64,000 nt of DNA from VRUE01 sp963817905 (GTDB lineage Bacteria > Actinomycetota > Thermoleophilia > Solirubrobacterales > 70-9), in contig CAWFPS010000003.1 of the NCBI GenBank assembly GCA_963817905.1, forward strand, positions 434,001 through 498,000, written 5' to 3'. A program made the position numbers and the translations under genes. Shown here one piece after another: positions 54,980-64,000 of the stretch. Within the stretch, counting starts at the first letter, position 1; every line of letters starts with the position of its first letter. Under the pieces are notes generated by a model. It made no database searches and was not told the origin of the DNA. It saw only the letters and a program-made list of their open reading frames with translations.

Positions 54980-56964
54980 TTGGGGGTTCGCTTGCCGAGG
55001 AAGGCGCCAATGCCCTCTTTTGCGTCATCGCTGCGGAAGGCGGTGGCGAAGCCCTGCTTCTCGGCCTCGATGCCCTCGTCGAGGTCGCCGGCGGCGGAGA
55101 CGAGCTTGATCTGCTCGACCGCGACCGGTGCCTGGGCGGCCAGCTTGCGGCCCCACATCAATGCGGTCTCGAAGAGCTCGTGGTCGGGGACCACACGGTT
55201 GGCGAGGCCAGCTTCCAGCGCCTCGCCGGCGAGGATCGCGTCGCCGATCAGGTTCATCTCCAGGGCCTTGTTGGCGCCGACCAGGCGCGGCAGGCGCTGG
55301 GTGCCGCCGAAGCCGGGGATGATCCCAAGCTTCACCTCGGGCTGGCCGAAGACGGCCGCCTCGGCGGCGATCCGCACGTCACAGGCCATCGCCACCTCGC
55401 AACCGCCGCCGAAGGCGATCGCGTTGACGGCGGCGACCGTCGCCACCCGGGACTGGCCGAAGTCGCGCAGCAGCCCGTGGGCGGTGTGGATCAGCTCCTC
55501 CCCACCCGACTCGTCCATCTGGGTGAAGGCCTTGATGTCGGCTCCGGCCGAGAAGACGACCGGGACCGAGGAGGCGATCACCATCGCCCCGACGCCGTCC
55601 GCCGCCTTGACCCGCTCCCAGACTGTCTTCAGGTCCCGGATCACGTCGGGAGAGACCGCGTTCATCGGCGCGTTGGCGAGCCAGGCGATCGCGACATCGC
55701 CGCGGGTCTCCAGCTTCACCGTCTCGGCCTGCTCGCCCTCGTCGGGCTGCGGGTAGGGATAGAAGCCCTGGCCGGACTTCATCCCGTGACGGCCCTGGGC
55801 GACGAGGCGCCGCAGCAGCAGTGGCGGCGCGAAGCGGTCGCCGTGGCGCTCCTGCAGGCCCTCCATCCGCTCGAGCACCGTGTCGAGTCCCTCGATGTCG
55901 GCTTTCCAAAACGGCGGCAGCAGGCCTTTGCGCGGGTCCAGACCGGCGCCGGCCATCATGCCGAGGTCGATGTCGCGGACCGAGCAGACGCCCTCCTCGA
56001 CCAGCAGGCAGGCCTCGATCAGCGCCCGGCAGGTGAAAAGCGCTACCAGCTCCTCGGCGTCGGGATCGGCGTCGCCGGGGATGGTCTGCTCGCCCTCCTT
56101 GAAGAAGCCCTCGCCGCCGGACTTGGCGCCGAGCTTGCCATCGGCGACCAGCTGCCGCAGGCCCTTGTGGACGTAGAAGGACTCGCCATAGGACTCGCCG
56201 AGATGCTCGGCGACATGCAGCACCGTGTCGAGGCCGAGCAGGTCGGTGAGGAAGAAGGGGCCCATCGGCGCGACCTTGGCGGCCGCGATTGCCTCGTCGA
56301 TCGCCTTCAATGAGAGACCCTGCTCCTCCTGGGCGCGCCAGATCTCGCCCATCGTCGCCATCAGGATGCGGTTGACGACGAAGCCCGGGACCTCACCGCA
56401 GACGATCGGCTGCTTCTTGATCGCCTGGGCGAAGTTGTAGGCGACCGTGGCGGTTTCCTCGGAGGTGTCCTCGCCGGCGATCACCTCGACCAGCGGCATC
56501 ACCGAGGCCGGGTAGAAGAAGTGGAAGCCGACGACCTTGTCGGGGCGCAGCGTCGTCTCCGCCATCTCGCCGATCGAGAGCGAGGAGGTATTGGAGGAGA
56601 CGATCGCGTGGCCGGGCGTGGCCGCGTCGATCTCGCGGAAGACGGCCTGCTTGATCTCCATCCGCTCCGGCACTGCCTCGATCACGAAGTCGACGTCGCC
56701 GAACTCCGCGTAGGAGGTGGTGCCGGTGACGAGACCCATCACCTCGGCGAGGCGGGCGTCGGCCTGCTCCTGGGTCAGCTTCTCCTTCTTGACCAGGCGG
56801 GCGAGCTGGCCCTCGGTGACGGCACGCGCCTTCTCGACCGCGGCGTCGACGAACTTCTGGTCAATGTCCTTGACGACGACGGGGATGTCGGCCGCGGCGA
56901 TCGCCTGCGCGATCTCACCGCCCATGGTGCCGCCGCCGACGACGGCGGCCTTCGATACGAACAT
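54964..56964 (-). CDS. 3-hydroxyacyl-CoA dehydrogenase / enoyl-CoA hydratase fusion
   Basis: A 666-residue protein. Residues about 1-290 are the NAD-binding dehydrogenase (AAVVGGGTMGGEIAQAIAAA; catalytic His in VVGFHFFYPASVMPLVEVI). Residues about 300-400 are the second helical domain (KSGQGFYPYP). Residues about 405-666 are a crotonase (oxyanion FSAGADIKAF and FGGGCEVAMACDVRIA). The order dehydrogenase-hydratase is the reverse of FadB/FadJ and like the peroxisome-type or archaeal fusions. It carries two steps of fatty acid beta-oxidation. A thiolase gene is not in the window. Confidence 0.92.
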   Translation of the reverse strand: MFVSKAAVVGGGTMGGEIAQAIAAADIPVVVKDIDQKFVDAAVEKARAVTEGQLARLVKKEKLTQEQADARLAEVMGLVTGTTSYAEFGDVDFVIEAVPERMEIKQAVFREIDAATPGHAIVSSNTSSLSIGEMAETTLRPDKVVGFHFFYPASVMPLVEVIAGEDTSEETATVAYNFAQAIKKQPIVCGEVPGFVVNRILMATMGEIWRAQEEQGLSLKAIDEAIAAAKVAPMGPFFLTDLLGLDTVLHVAEHLGESYGESFYVHKGLRQLVADGKLGAKSGGEGFFKEGEQTIPGDADPDAEELVALFTCRALIEACLLVEEGVCSVRDIDLGMMAGAGLDPRKGLLPPFWKADIEGLDTVLERMEGLQERHGDRFAPPLLLRRLVAQGRHGMKSGQGFYPYPQPDEGEQAETVKLETRGDVAIAWLANAPMNAVSPDVIRDLKTVWERVKAADGVGAMVIASSVPVVFSAGADIKAFTQMDESGGEELIHTAHGLLRDFGQSRVATVAAVNAIAFGGGCEVAMACDVRIAAEAAVFGQPEVKLGIIPGFGGTQRLPRLVGANKALEMNLIGDAILAGEALEAGLANRVVPDHELFETALMWGRKLAAQAPVAVEQIKLVSAAGDLDEGIEAEKQGFATAFRSDDAKEGIGAFLGKRTPKWSGR

Positions 56965-57240
56965 TTCGCTTGAAACTCCTCAGGTCGTGGGCGGCCGAAG
57001 GCTAATCGATCGCCCACCTCGGCGCTTGAGTAACTATGTACCCCCAACGAGGGACAAAGTCAGCACGGTGGGGACGGTGGCGACAGCCGGTACAATGCGC
57101 CTGTGCGATCCTTGTACTGGGGGACAAAGGCATCGGCGGAGCATCGGCATTAGGCTCTTTTGGCTCTTCTAAAGGAGTTGACCGGTAATCGACCGTGCCC
57201 GCCGGCCGGGCGCGACGCCAAGCGAGGGACGACTAGAGCG

Positions 57241-59395
57241 ATGACCCGTATCCGCCAGCAGAACGTGACCGCAGCGCAGTGGAGCTCCAATGGTGAGGCC
57301 CTCGGCGCGATCGACCTGACCCTGCCCGAGAACGAAGCCTTCGGCGCCAACGTCTTCTCCGTCGCCGTGCAGCGCGAACGGCTGCCGGGCGACGTCTTCG
57401 AGAAGCTGCAGGGCAGCCTCGAAGCCGGCGAGGCGATCGACCCCGACGTCGCCGACGCGGTCGCCACGGCGATGAAGGACTGGGCCCTGGAGAAGGGCGC
57501 CACCCACTTCACCCACGTCTTCCAGCCGCTGACCGGCTCGACCGCCGAGAAGCACGACTCCTTCTTCGAGCCCAACGGCGGCGAAGGCAAGGCGCTGGCC
57601 GGCTTCTCCGGCAAGGAGCTGATCCAGGGCGAGCCCGACGCCTCCTCCTTCCCCACCGGCGGCGTCCGCGCCACCTTCGAGGCCCGCGGCTACACCGCCT
57701 GGGACCCGACCAGCCCCGCCTTCATCCTCGAGAACCCGAACGGCTCGCTGCTCTGCATCCCGACCGCCTTCGCCTCCTGGACCGGCGAGGCGCTCGACGC
57801 GAAGATCCCGCTGCTGCGCTCGATGGACGCGCTCTCCGCGCGCCGCGATCAAGGCCCTGCGGCTGCTCGGCGACAGCGAGAGCAAGCGCGTCTTCACCAC
57901 GGTCGGGCCCGAGCAGGAGTACTTCCTGATCGACGAGCAGTACTTCTTCGAGCGTCCCGACCTGATCTCCACCGGCCGCACCCTGTTCGGCGCCAAGCCG
58001 CCCAAGGGCCAGGAACTCGACGACCACTACTTCGGCACGATCCCCGAGCGGGTGCTCGCCTTCATGCTCGAGTCCGAGCTGGAGTGCGCGCAAGCTCGGC
58101 ATCCCGGTCAAGACCCGCCACAACGAGGTCGCCCCGGCGCAGTACGAGATCGCGCCGATGTTCGAGAACTCCAACGTCGGCTCCGACCACCAGCAGCTGC
58201 TGATGCGGATGCTCGAAAACGTCGCCCGCCGCTACGGCCTGGTCTGCCTGCTGCACGAGAAGCCGTTCGCCGGCGTCAACGGCTCGGGCAAGCACAACAA
58301 CTGGTCGATGGGGACGGACACCGGCAGCAACCTGCTCGAGCCGGGCGACACGCCGGCCGACAACGTCCACTTCCTCTTCTTCTGCGCGGCCGTGATCCAG
58401 GCCGTCAACAAGCACCAGGGCCTGCTGCGCGCCTCGGCCGCCGACATCGGCCAGGACCACCGCCTCGGCGCCAACGAGGCGCCGCCGGCGATCATCTCGA
58501 TCTTCCTCGGCGCCGAGCTGATCAAGGTCTTCGAGGCGATCGCGACCGGCGAGGGCGACCCGCACACGCCGGCCTCCTTCCTCGACCTCGGGGCCGACGG
58601 TGCTGCCGCCGCTGCCCAAGCACGGCGGCGACCGCAACCGCACCTCGCCCTTCGCCTTCACCGGCAACAAGTTCGAGTTCCGGGCGCTGGGGTCGAGCAT
58701 GTCGCTCGCCTTCCCCAACACCGTGCTGAACACGATCGTCGCCGAGGCGATCGACGAGCTCGCCGACAAGCTGGAGGCGAAGACGAGCGGCGGCATGGAC
58801 GCCGCCGAGGCCGTGATCGAGGTGGTCAAGGAGTCCTACAGCGCCAACAAGGCGATCTGCTTCGACGGCGACAACTACTCCGAGGAGTGGCACGCCGAGG
58901 CCGAGCAGCGTGGCCTGAAGAACCTGCGCACGACGCCGGACGCGCTGCTCGAGGTGATCGCCGAGGGCTCGGTCGAGGCCTTCGAGAAATACAGCGTGCT
59001 CTCCAAGCGGGAGCTTGAGTCCCGCTTCGAGGTCTGGATCGAGCAGTACGCGCTGCGGGCGAACATCGAGGCCGAGACCACGTTCTCGATCGCCAAGACG
59101 ATGATCCTGCCAGCGGCGATGCGCCACCTGGCGCTGATCGAGGAGGCCGGCGTCGCTCAGGCGGCCGGCGAGGTCGAGGCACTGGTCGGGCGAGCTGATC
59201 ACCGCGCTCGACGCGCTCGAGAAGGCCAACGCCGAGCCGACCGAGCTGGAGGGCCTGGAGCTGGCGATCTTCGCCCGCGACGAGCAGCTGGCCAAGAGCG
59301 GCGAGGTCCGCAAGGCGGCCGACAAGCTGGAGAAGATCGTCGCCGACGACCTCTGGCCGCTGCCGAAGTACGAGGAGATGCTGTTCATCAAGTAG
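57241..59395 (+). CDS. glnN: Type III glutamine synthetase, four frameshifts
   Basis: Joined across frames the gene encodes about 715 residues, the usual GSIII size. It opens MTRIRQQNVTAAQWSSNGEA. Conserved blocks are VGPEQEYFLID, VKTRHNEVAPAQYEIAPMFE, LLHEKPFAGVNGSGKHNNWS (ATP/glutamate site) and RNRTSPFAFTGNKFEFR. Breaks lie near 57840, 58090, 58603 and 59187. Three of them are one extra base in GCGCG/GGGCG strings, and the protein resumes perfectly after each. It makes glutamine from glutamate, ammonia and ATP, working with the two Amt channels and PII nearby. No type I glnA is in the window. Confidence 0.92.
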
Positions 59396-59402
59396 CCGGG
59401 CC

Positions 59403-59520
59403 GGGCAGGTCCCGTTCAGGGGTTCCGCTTAACTTTTTCGGTGGAACGGTCTTGGGCTGTCGCCTCGATGGTCGCTGACGAAAAAGTACAAGACGCTCCA
59501 CCCCTGAACGGGACCTGCCC
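59403..59520. repeat. Palindromic element P2, copy e
   Basis: Outer arms of 20 perfect bp (59403-59422, 59501-59520) flank the P2 core: TTCCGCTTAACTTTTTCGG on the left and CGAAAAAGTACAAGACGC on the right. It begins eight bases after the glnN stop, in the same sense orientation as copies b and d. Confidence 0.92.
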
Positions 59521-59535
59521 TCACGGTTAGCTTGG

Positions 59536-60097
59536 CTAGCTGACGGCGGCGCAGATGGCGTAGACCTGTAGGTCGATCGAGGTGTCCGCCGCCGATCGTT
59601 TCGTTGTTGAAGAGCTGTACGGCCGCGGTTCCGTCGCGGTTCGGCCCTCTGAGGGAGACCGGACTGCCTGCTGGCCATCCTGGTCGCGATGGTCCGAGGT
59701 TGAGCCCCCGCCACCGCGCCTACCGGCCGGGCAGAACGGTCTTGACTTCGCTCAGCCCGCGCATGCCGCCACTGTTTTCGATGTAGACCTCTTTGAAGGT
59801 CTGGCTCACCACCTCGTAGCCGCTCAGCCCCGGGCGAGCCCGTGGACCCGGGCAGTACCCGCGGCACCGGTCGGCGCCCTTCGAGCCCTTGGGGCCCTTG
59901 GGCAGCTGGCCGACCACCTTGCAGGTGACCTTCTTCCGCTGGTCACCTTTCTTGGGCACTTGACCTTCGCCTTCTTGGCCTTCGAGCCGGTGCGCGGCAC
60001 CGTCGGCCAGCGCGATCGCGCTGAGGCCGAGGGCCACGGTCAGGACCGCTGCGCCCAGCGTCAACGCGTGACGGGACGGGGTAATCAAACTCTGCAT
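59536..60097 (-). CDS. Secreted collagen-like protein, several frameshifts
   Basis: The N-terminus (MQSLITPSRHALTLGAAVLT, then VALGLSAIALADG) is a signal peptide. Then come a Lys-rich stretch (KKGDQRKKVTCKVVGQ) and a short collagen-like run GPKGSKGADRCRG where further GxY triplets are broken by an indel. Next is GLSGYEVVSQTFKEVYIENS, GGMRGLSEVKT. In other frames the gene continues with DGTAAVQLFNNETIGGG and ends TSIDLQVYAICAAVS at stop 59536-59538. At least three indels are needed. I recognise the layout (collagen-like linker plus a beta-sandwich ending in YAICA) as common in this class, with unknown function. Confidence 0.65.
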
Positions 60098-60178
60098 CGT
60101 CGTCTCCTTGGATCGACTTGGCCCCCGCCTCGACGCAGAAGGTAGCTGGCCTCATGGCCAGCTGCATAGCCGAGGGTG

Positions 60179-60295
60179 CTACTCGTCGTCGTCGTTGTCT
60201 CGCACGGCGCGGATGATCAGGTGACCGACAGCGGCGAGGCCGATGATCGGGATCAGGCCGCCAAAGACGGCGGGCCAGGCCTCGGCTGTGAGCGT
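60179..60295 (-). CDS. Possible 38-residue membrane peptide without a clear start
   Basis: An open frame between two stops encodes LTAEAWPAVFGGLIPIIGLA followed by AVGHLIIRAVRDNDDDE: one membrane helix and an acidic tail. The frame opens directly after a TAA with an ACG and has no ATG, GTG or TTG. Codon bias is good. Given the many indels in this part of the window, the real start may have been lost by an error. It is otherwise unsupported. Confidence 0.35.
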   Translation of the reverse strand, partial: TLTAEAWPAVFGGLIPIIGLAAVGHLIIRAVRDNDDDE

Positions 60296-60319
60296 TTAAC
60301 TGCTGGGGAGGCCCGGGCC

Positions 60320-61536
60320 TTACCGCAGCGGGTTTAGGTCGGCGAGGAGCTCGAGCAGGCGCGGCTCGGGCTCTTCGTCGTCGATGACCACCGCCGTGCC
60401 GGGCCAGGCGTAGCGCAGGTAGCGGGCATAGGCCTGGCGCGAGCCGAGGTCGGGCTCGAAGATCCAGGAGCCGGTGTTCCAGTAGCGGGTCTTTGAGCCG
60501 CTGCCGCAGCGCACGTCAGTCAGCGGCTGGTGGGTGTGGGCGAAGACGATCCGCTCGGCTTCCCTGTCCCAGCCGAGGTTAGCCGCGACCTTGGCGAAGG
60601 CCTCGAGCGCGTGCTCGGATGGATCGCTGGGCGAGATCACCGAGGCAGCCGGGTAGGCCGGGTGCGGCCAGGCGGCCTGGGCGCCGGCTGCTCGCGGCGC
60701 TGGCGCTCGGACTCGGCACGCACGACGGCATCGAAGTGCGCCTCGCTGGGCAGCCCGCCTTCCGCTTCGGTGTCGCCGATGCCGCGGTCGCGCAGCTCCG
60801 CCGCTAGTCGCTTGGCACCACGCACGGGCGCTCCCAGCGCAGCGCCGACCCTGCCCGCCCGCTGCACGGCGCGAAAGACGTTCTGCTGGGCATGGGTGCC
60901 GTGTGGCATCTGGGCGGCGATGTAGAGCCACTCGGTGAGCAGGGTGATCGTCGACTCGTAGTCGGCGATCGTCTTCGGCTCCTCCGGCCCACCGGTAGCG
61001 ATGCCCCAGAGGATCCGAGTGAGGAGGCGATCGCCGCGCGAGCCGCTGAGACGTGCGTGCGGGTCGAGGTAGTGCCCGTGCGTGCAGAGCACGCCGCCGA
61101 ACTCATAGGTCGGGTAGGCGATCTCGATCTCGACCCCGGGCACCCGGCGGGCGAGGAAGGAACGTAGGAACCCGGGGCCCGGCGAGTCGGAGACCGGCGC
61201 CGGCTCGCCGCTGAGCAGCGGCGCCCGTCCCGCTGCCAGCTGAGCCTCGAGCCGGTTCTCGAAGTCGCGGTGGACCAGGTGGTGGTCATGGTTTCCGGCG
61301 AGGAAGACGAGGCGCTTGCCCGGCAGCCGCTCGGCGATCAGGCCGAGCAGCCCGGCGGAGGCGTCGACCGCCTCCCCGACCGAGCCGAAGAGGAAGTCGA
61401 AGAGGTCGCCGAGGAAGATCAGCTCGTCGATGCCCTCCAGCTGCGGCGCCAGCCGTTCGAGGAAGAACTCCTCGCGCAGCAGGTCGCGGCCGGTCCAAGC
61501 GCCGAAGTGGGTGTCGGAGATGACCAGCGCGCGCAT
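60320..61536 (-). CDS. Calcineurin-like metallophosphoesterase, one frameshift
   Basis: From ATG 61536 (MRALVISDTHFGAWTGRDLL) the metal motifs appear in order: D-x-H in ISDTHFG, FLGDLFDFLFG, AGNHDHHLV and CTHGHYLDPHARL. After a break near 60690 the other frame gives the last motif FAHTHQPLTDVRCGS and RYWNTGSWIFEP. This is the layout of UDP-diacylglucosamine hydrolase-like and related phosphodiesterases, but lipid A is not expected here, so the substrate is unknown. The end lies four bases from the MFS gene end, and both genes run on the minus strand. Confidence 0.8.
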
Positions 61537-61540
61537 CCGG

Positions 61541-62899
61541 CTAACGACCTCGAAGCAGCGTCGCACAGGCCAGGGCTCCCAGCAGAGCCGTGCCGGACAG
61601 GATGGCGAAGGCTGCGGCGTAGGGGGAGGGTTCGGTGACACGGTGGCGCCGCCGGAGTAGGATGACTACGCCGAGGACCATGGTGCCGGCGGCGGCGCCG
61701 ATCCAGCGGACGGTGAGGACGAGGGCGTTGGCGTCGCCACGCTCCTCGGCGGAGACGGCGTTGCTGAGGCCGGTGAGCAACGAGGTGAACATCGGGGCGA
61801 TGCTGGCGTTGAGCACGAGGAGGCCGGGGAGCAGGAGGAGGTAGCTGTCGTTGTCGGCGAAGGCGGCGATCCAGGCGAAGGGCCGCGGCGGAGAGCAGGT
61901 AGCCGAAGATGGCCGGGAGACGAGGGCCGAGCGATCGGTGACGCGGCCGGCGAGGATGTTGAAGAGCGGCTCGGCGAACATTGACGATGCGAGCGCCAGC
62001 GAGGCAAGAAGCGGGCCGAGGCCGAGCACGTGCTGGAAGTAGGTGGCGCCGTAGATGATGAAACCGGTGACGACGACCTGAGCGCGCGAACATCGCCAGG
62101 ACGATGCCGGCGTAGGACGCGGCGGCCGCAGCAAGCCGACGTCCAGCAGCGGGTACTCGGTGCGCAGCTCCAGCCGGACGAAGCCGGCGAGGGTCACGCG
62201 CGCCGGCGGCGAAGAGCAGCAGCGTGGCGGGGCGCGTCCCAGCCCCAGGTGAGCGCCTGCATCAGCGCCACCAGCAGCGCGGAGAGGCCGGCCATGCAGA
62301 ACGGCGAGGCCGCGATAGTCGAAGGGCTCGGGTTCGCCGACGGGCCGGTTGTCGACCGCGCCAGGCCGACCGCGACCAGGGCGGCGCCGAACAGCGGCGT
62401 CGAAGGCGAAGATCGCCCGCCAGTCGATCGCTTCGGTGAGCAGGCCGGCCATCACCGGGCCGAAGACGAAGACGGTGACCCCGATCGCCGAGTACTTGCC
62501 GAGCGCGTCGCCGCGATGCTCCTCGCGGCACCCGGTTGGCGATCATCGCGGCGCTCGCGGGGTAGAGCGTCGAGGCACCGATCCCGGCGACGGCGATGCT
62601 GAGCGACGAGCCAGGCGAAGCCGTGGGAGACGGCGGCCGAGAGCGAACCGAGGGCGAAGATCGGCCAGCGCGACGAGCAGCACCTGGCGATGGCCGTAGT
62701 AGTCGCCGAGCCTGCCCGCCGGGCGCGGCGAAGAGCGCCAGGGTGAGGAAGAAGGAGTTGACCACCCACTGCGCCTCGGAGTGGCCGAGAAGCCCGAGGT
62801 CCGCGCGTGATCGTCGGCTGGGTCACGCCGAGCACGGTCTGGCCGAGGTAACAGGTGAAGAAGGCGAGACCGCCGAACCACAGCGTCCAGGGACTGAGG
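61541..62899 (-). CDS. MFS drug transporter, many frameshifts
   Basis: Reading across frames gives a 14-helix DHA2-like transporter: WFGGLAFFTCYLGQTVLGVT (helix 1), WVVNSFFLTLALFAAPG, GRLGDYYGHRQVLLVALA (motif A), MMAGLLTEAIDWRAIFAFDA (after motif C), then GFIIYGATYFQHVLGLGPLL and LSGTALLGALACATLL at the end. I count at least eight single-base breaks, often beside GCGCG or CGCG. Their density, and the quality of the protein between them, point to poor consensus sequence rather than decay. The exact start cannot be fixed. It follows the P450 gene on the same strand. Confidence 0.7.
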
Positions 62900-62911
62900 C
62901 CGCGCGCGAGG

Positions 62912-64000
62912 TTACCCGCGCGGGAGCACGCGCATCTCCAGGCCGCCCCGTGGGGAGAGCGTCGGCATCTGGCGCACGGTCATCGTCCGGCCAGGCATCG
63001 CGTCGAGGCGGAGCCGCTGCAGCAGCATCGTCGCCACCAGCTTGACCTCGGTCTGGCCGAAGCGCTTGCCGATGCAGATCCGGCGGCCGCCGCCGAAGGG
63101 GACGTAGGCGCCGCGCGGCAGCGCCGCCTTGCGCTCGCGGGTGAAACGCTCGGGAATGAAGGCCTCGGGCTCGGGGAAGACCGCGGGGATGCGGTGGCTG
63201 GCCCAGGAGCAGTAGTTGACGTAGGCGCCACGGGAGACGCGGTGGCCGCCCCACTCGAAGTCGCGGACCGCCCGGCGCGGGCCGATCCAGGCCGGTGGGT
63301 AGAGGCGCAGAACCTCGTCGAGAACCATCTCCAGGTAGGGCATCTCGCGCTCGAGCTTCTCGATGTCCGGGACCGCACCACCGAGCACCCGGTCCTGCTC
63401 CTCCCAGAGCCTCTCCACCACGTCGGGGTGGCGCGCCAGCTCGTGCATCATGAAGGTCAGGGTCGAGGTCGAGGTGTCGTGGCCGGCGAACATCAGCGTC
63501 ATCGCCTGGTCGCGGATCTCCCTGTCGGTGAAGCCCTCCCCCGCCTCGTCGCGGACGCCGACCAGCAAGCTGAGGATGTCCATCCGGCTTTCGTCGGCGG
63601 CCGCCCGGCGCTGGGCGATCTCGCCGTAGACGATCTTGTCGAGGACCGCGCGCGAGCGCACCATCTTCGACCAGGGCGAGCCGGGGCCGCGCAGCAGGCG
63701 CAGGTGGAAGTCGATGCCGTAGAAGCCGAGGGCGCGCTCGAAGTGCTCGGCCGCGGCGGCACCCTTGCCGGCCTCGTCGGGGTCGAGGCCGAGCAGAGCC
63801 CGCATCGCGATCCGCATTGCCAGGTTCCGCATCCACTCGTAGATGTCGACGACCTGGCCGGGACGGAGGCGCTCGATCGCCGCCGCCGCCTCGGCGACCA
63901 TCGCCTCCACCGAAGCCGCCACCTGCTCGCGATGGAAGGCAGGCATCATGATCTCGCGGGCGCGGTCGTGGTAGGCGTCGTCGATCGTCAGCAGGCCGTC
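62912..64000 (-). CDS. Cytochrome P450 (5' end outside window)
   Basis: The visible 362 residues run from about the B'-C region (DGLLTIDDAYHDRAREIMMP) to the C-terminus. The I-helix oxygen-binding motif is LMFAGHDTSTSTLTF. The K-helix ExxR is DEVLRLYPP, and the heme loop is YVPFGGGRRICIGKRFGQ with the ligand cysteine. The sequence resembles CYP102/CYP110-like bacterial fatty-acid or terpene hydroxylases in its PPAWIGPRRAV block, but the substrate is not predictable. The MFS exporter follows it, so the two may handle the same compound. Confidence 0.9.
   Translation of the reverse strand, partial: DGLLTIDDAYHDRAREIMMPAFHREQVAASVEAMVAEAAAAIERLRPGQVVDIYEWMRNLAMRIAMRALLGLDPDEAGKGAAAAEHFERALGFYGIDFHLRLLRGPGSPWSKMVRSRAVLDKIVYGEIAQRRAAADESRMDILSLLVGVRDEAGEGFTDREIRDQAMTLMFAGHDTSTSTLTFMMHELARHPDVVERLWEEQDRVLGGAVPDIEKLEREMPYLEMVLDEVLRLYPPAWIGPRRAVRDFEWGGHRVSRGAYVNYCSWASHRIPAVFPEPEAFIPERFTRERKAALPRGAYVPFGGGRRICIGKRFGQTEVKLVATMLLQRLRLDAMPGRTMTVRQMPTLSPRGGLEMRVLPRG

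Noticed and set aside
57241..62899. Cluster of true pseudogenes from glnN to the MFS gene
   Set aside because: Protein sequence between the breaks is fully conserved, including active-site residues, and the indels share a sequence context; sequencing error explains this better than decay.

Overview
This window is chromosomal DNA from a very GC-rich Gram-positive actinobacterium. It most resembles the deep-branching Thermoleophilia/Solirubrobacterales. The reasons are CarD and DisA side by side, an IspD/IspF/CysS/RlmB/SigH-type block, the order FtsH-Hpt-TilS next to folate genes, a type III glutamine synthetase, and strong G/C third-position bias. The taxonomic call is inference from gene content and order. 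No phage, plasmid, rRNA or CRISPR signal was seen.

Layout. 0-9 kb: the end of a corrinoid/metal-binding lipoprotein, a rhomboid protease, an ECF sigma factor with a small membrane partner, a fused PlsC-GpsA enzyme, and a two-gene hydroquinone-type ring-cleavage operon. A tRNA-Thr follows, with a PD-(D/E)XK endonuclease gene overlapping it. 9-20 kb: sigH, rlmB, cysS, ispF, ispD, carD and disA, with an acyl-CoA ligase, a coiled-coil protein, a PHP phosphatase and a DUF389 membrane protein between them. 20-31.6 kb: an MFS exporter, a decayed stretch, a secreted PD40/RTX protein, an aldo/keto reductase, clpC, lysS, greA, dus and coaX. 31.6-42 kb: a GST-like gene, a 1.6-kb insertion sequence, folK, a Fic AMPylator, folB, folP, ftsH, hpt, tilS and a MerR-cyclase. 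42-59 kb: nitrogen assimilation (amt-PII, a second amt, glnN) around a large cell-wall hydrolase, a universal stress protein with LysR, a sirtuin and a 3-hydroxyacyl-CoA dehydrogenase/enoyl-CoA hydratase fusion. 59-64 kb: a collagen-like secreted protein, a metallophosphoesterase, an MFS transporter and a cytochrome P450 cut by the window edge.

The most unusual signal is not a gene. At least three families of 45-120 bp palindromic elements (called P1, P2 and P3 here; 3, 5 and 3 copies) lie 0 to about 25 bases downstream of stop codons. P2 and P3 have conserved internal segments, while their stems differ from locus to locus yet stay complementary within each copy. That is the pattern of a covarying structured RNA or of a hairpin-targeting element. 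One P3 copy is split at its hairpin tip by the insertion sequence. Further perfect palindromes sit inside the reading frames of ispD and cysS and between tilS and hpt.

Many genes, most densely from 57 to 63 kb, carry single-base frameshifts whose proteins are intact when frames are joined. Several fall in GCG/CGC-rich strings, so I read them as consensus sequencing errors rather than true pseudogenes and annotate those genes at full extent.
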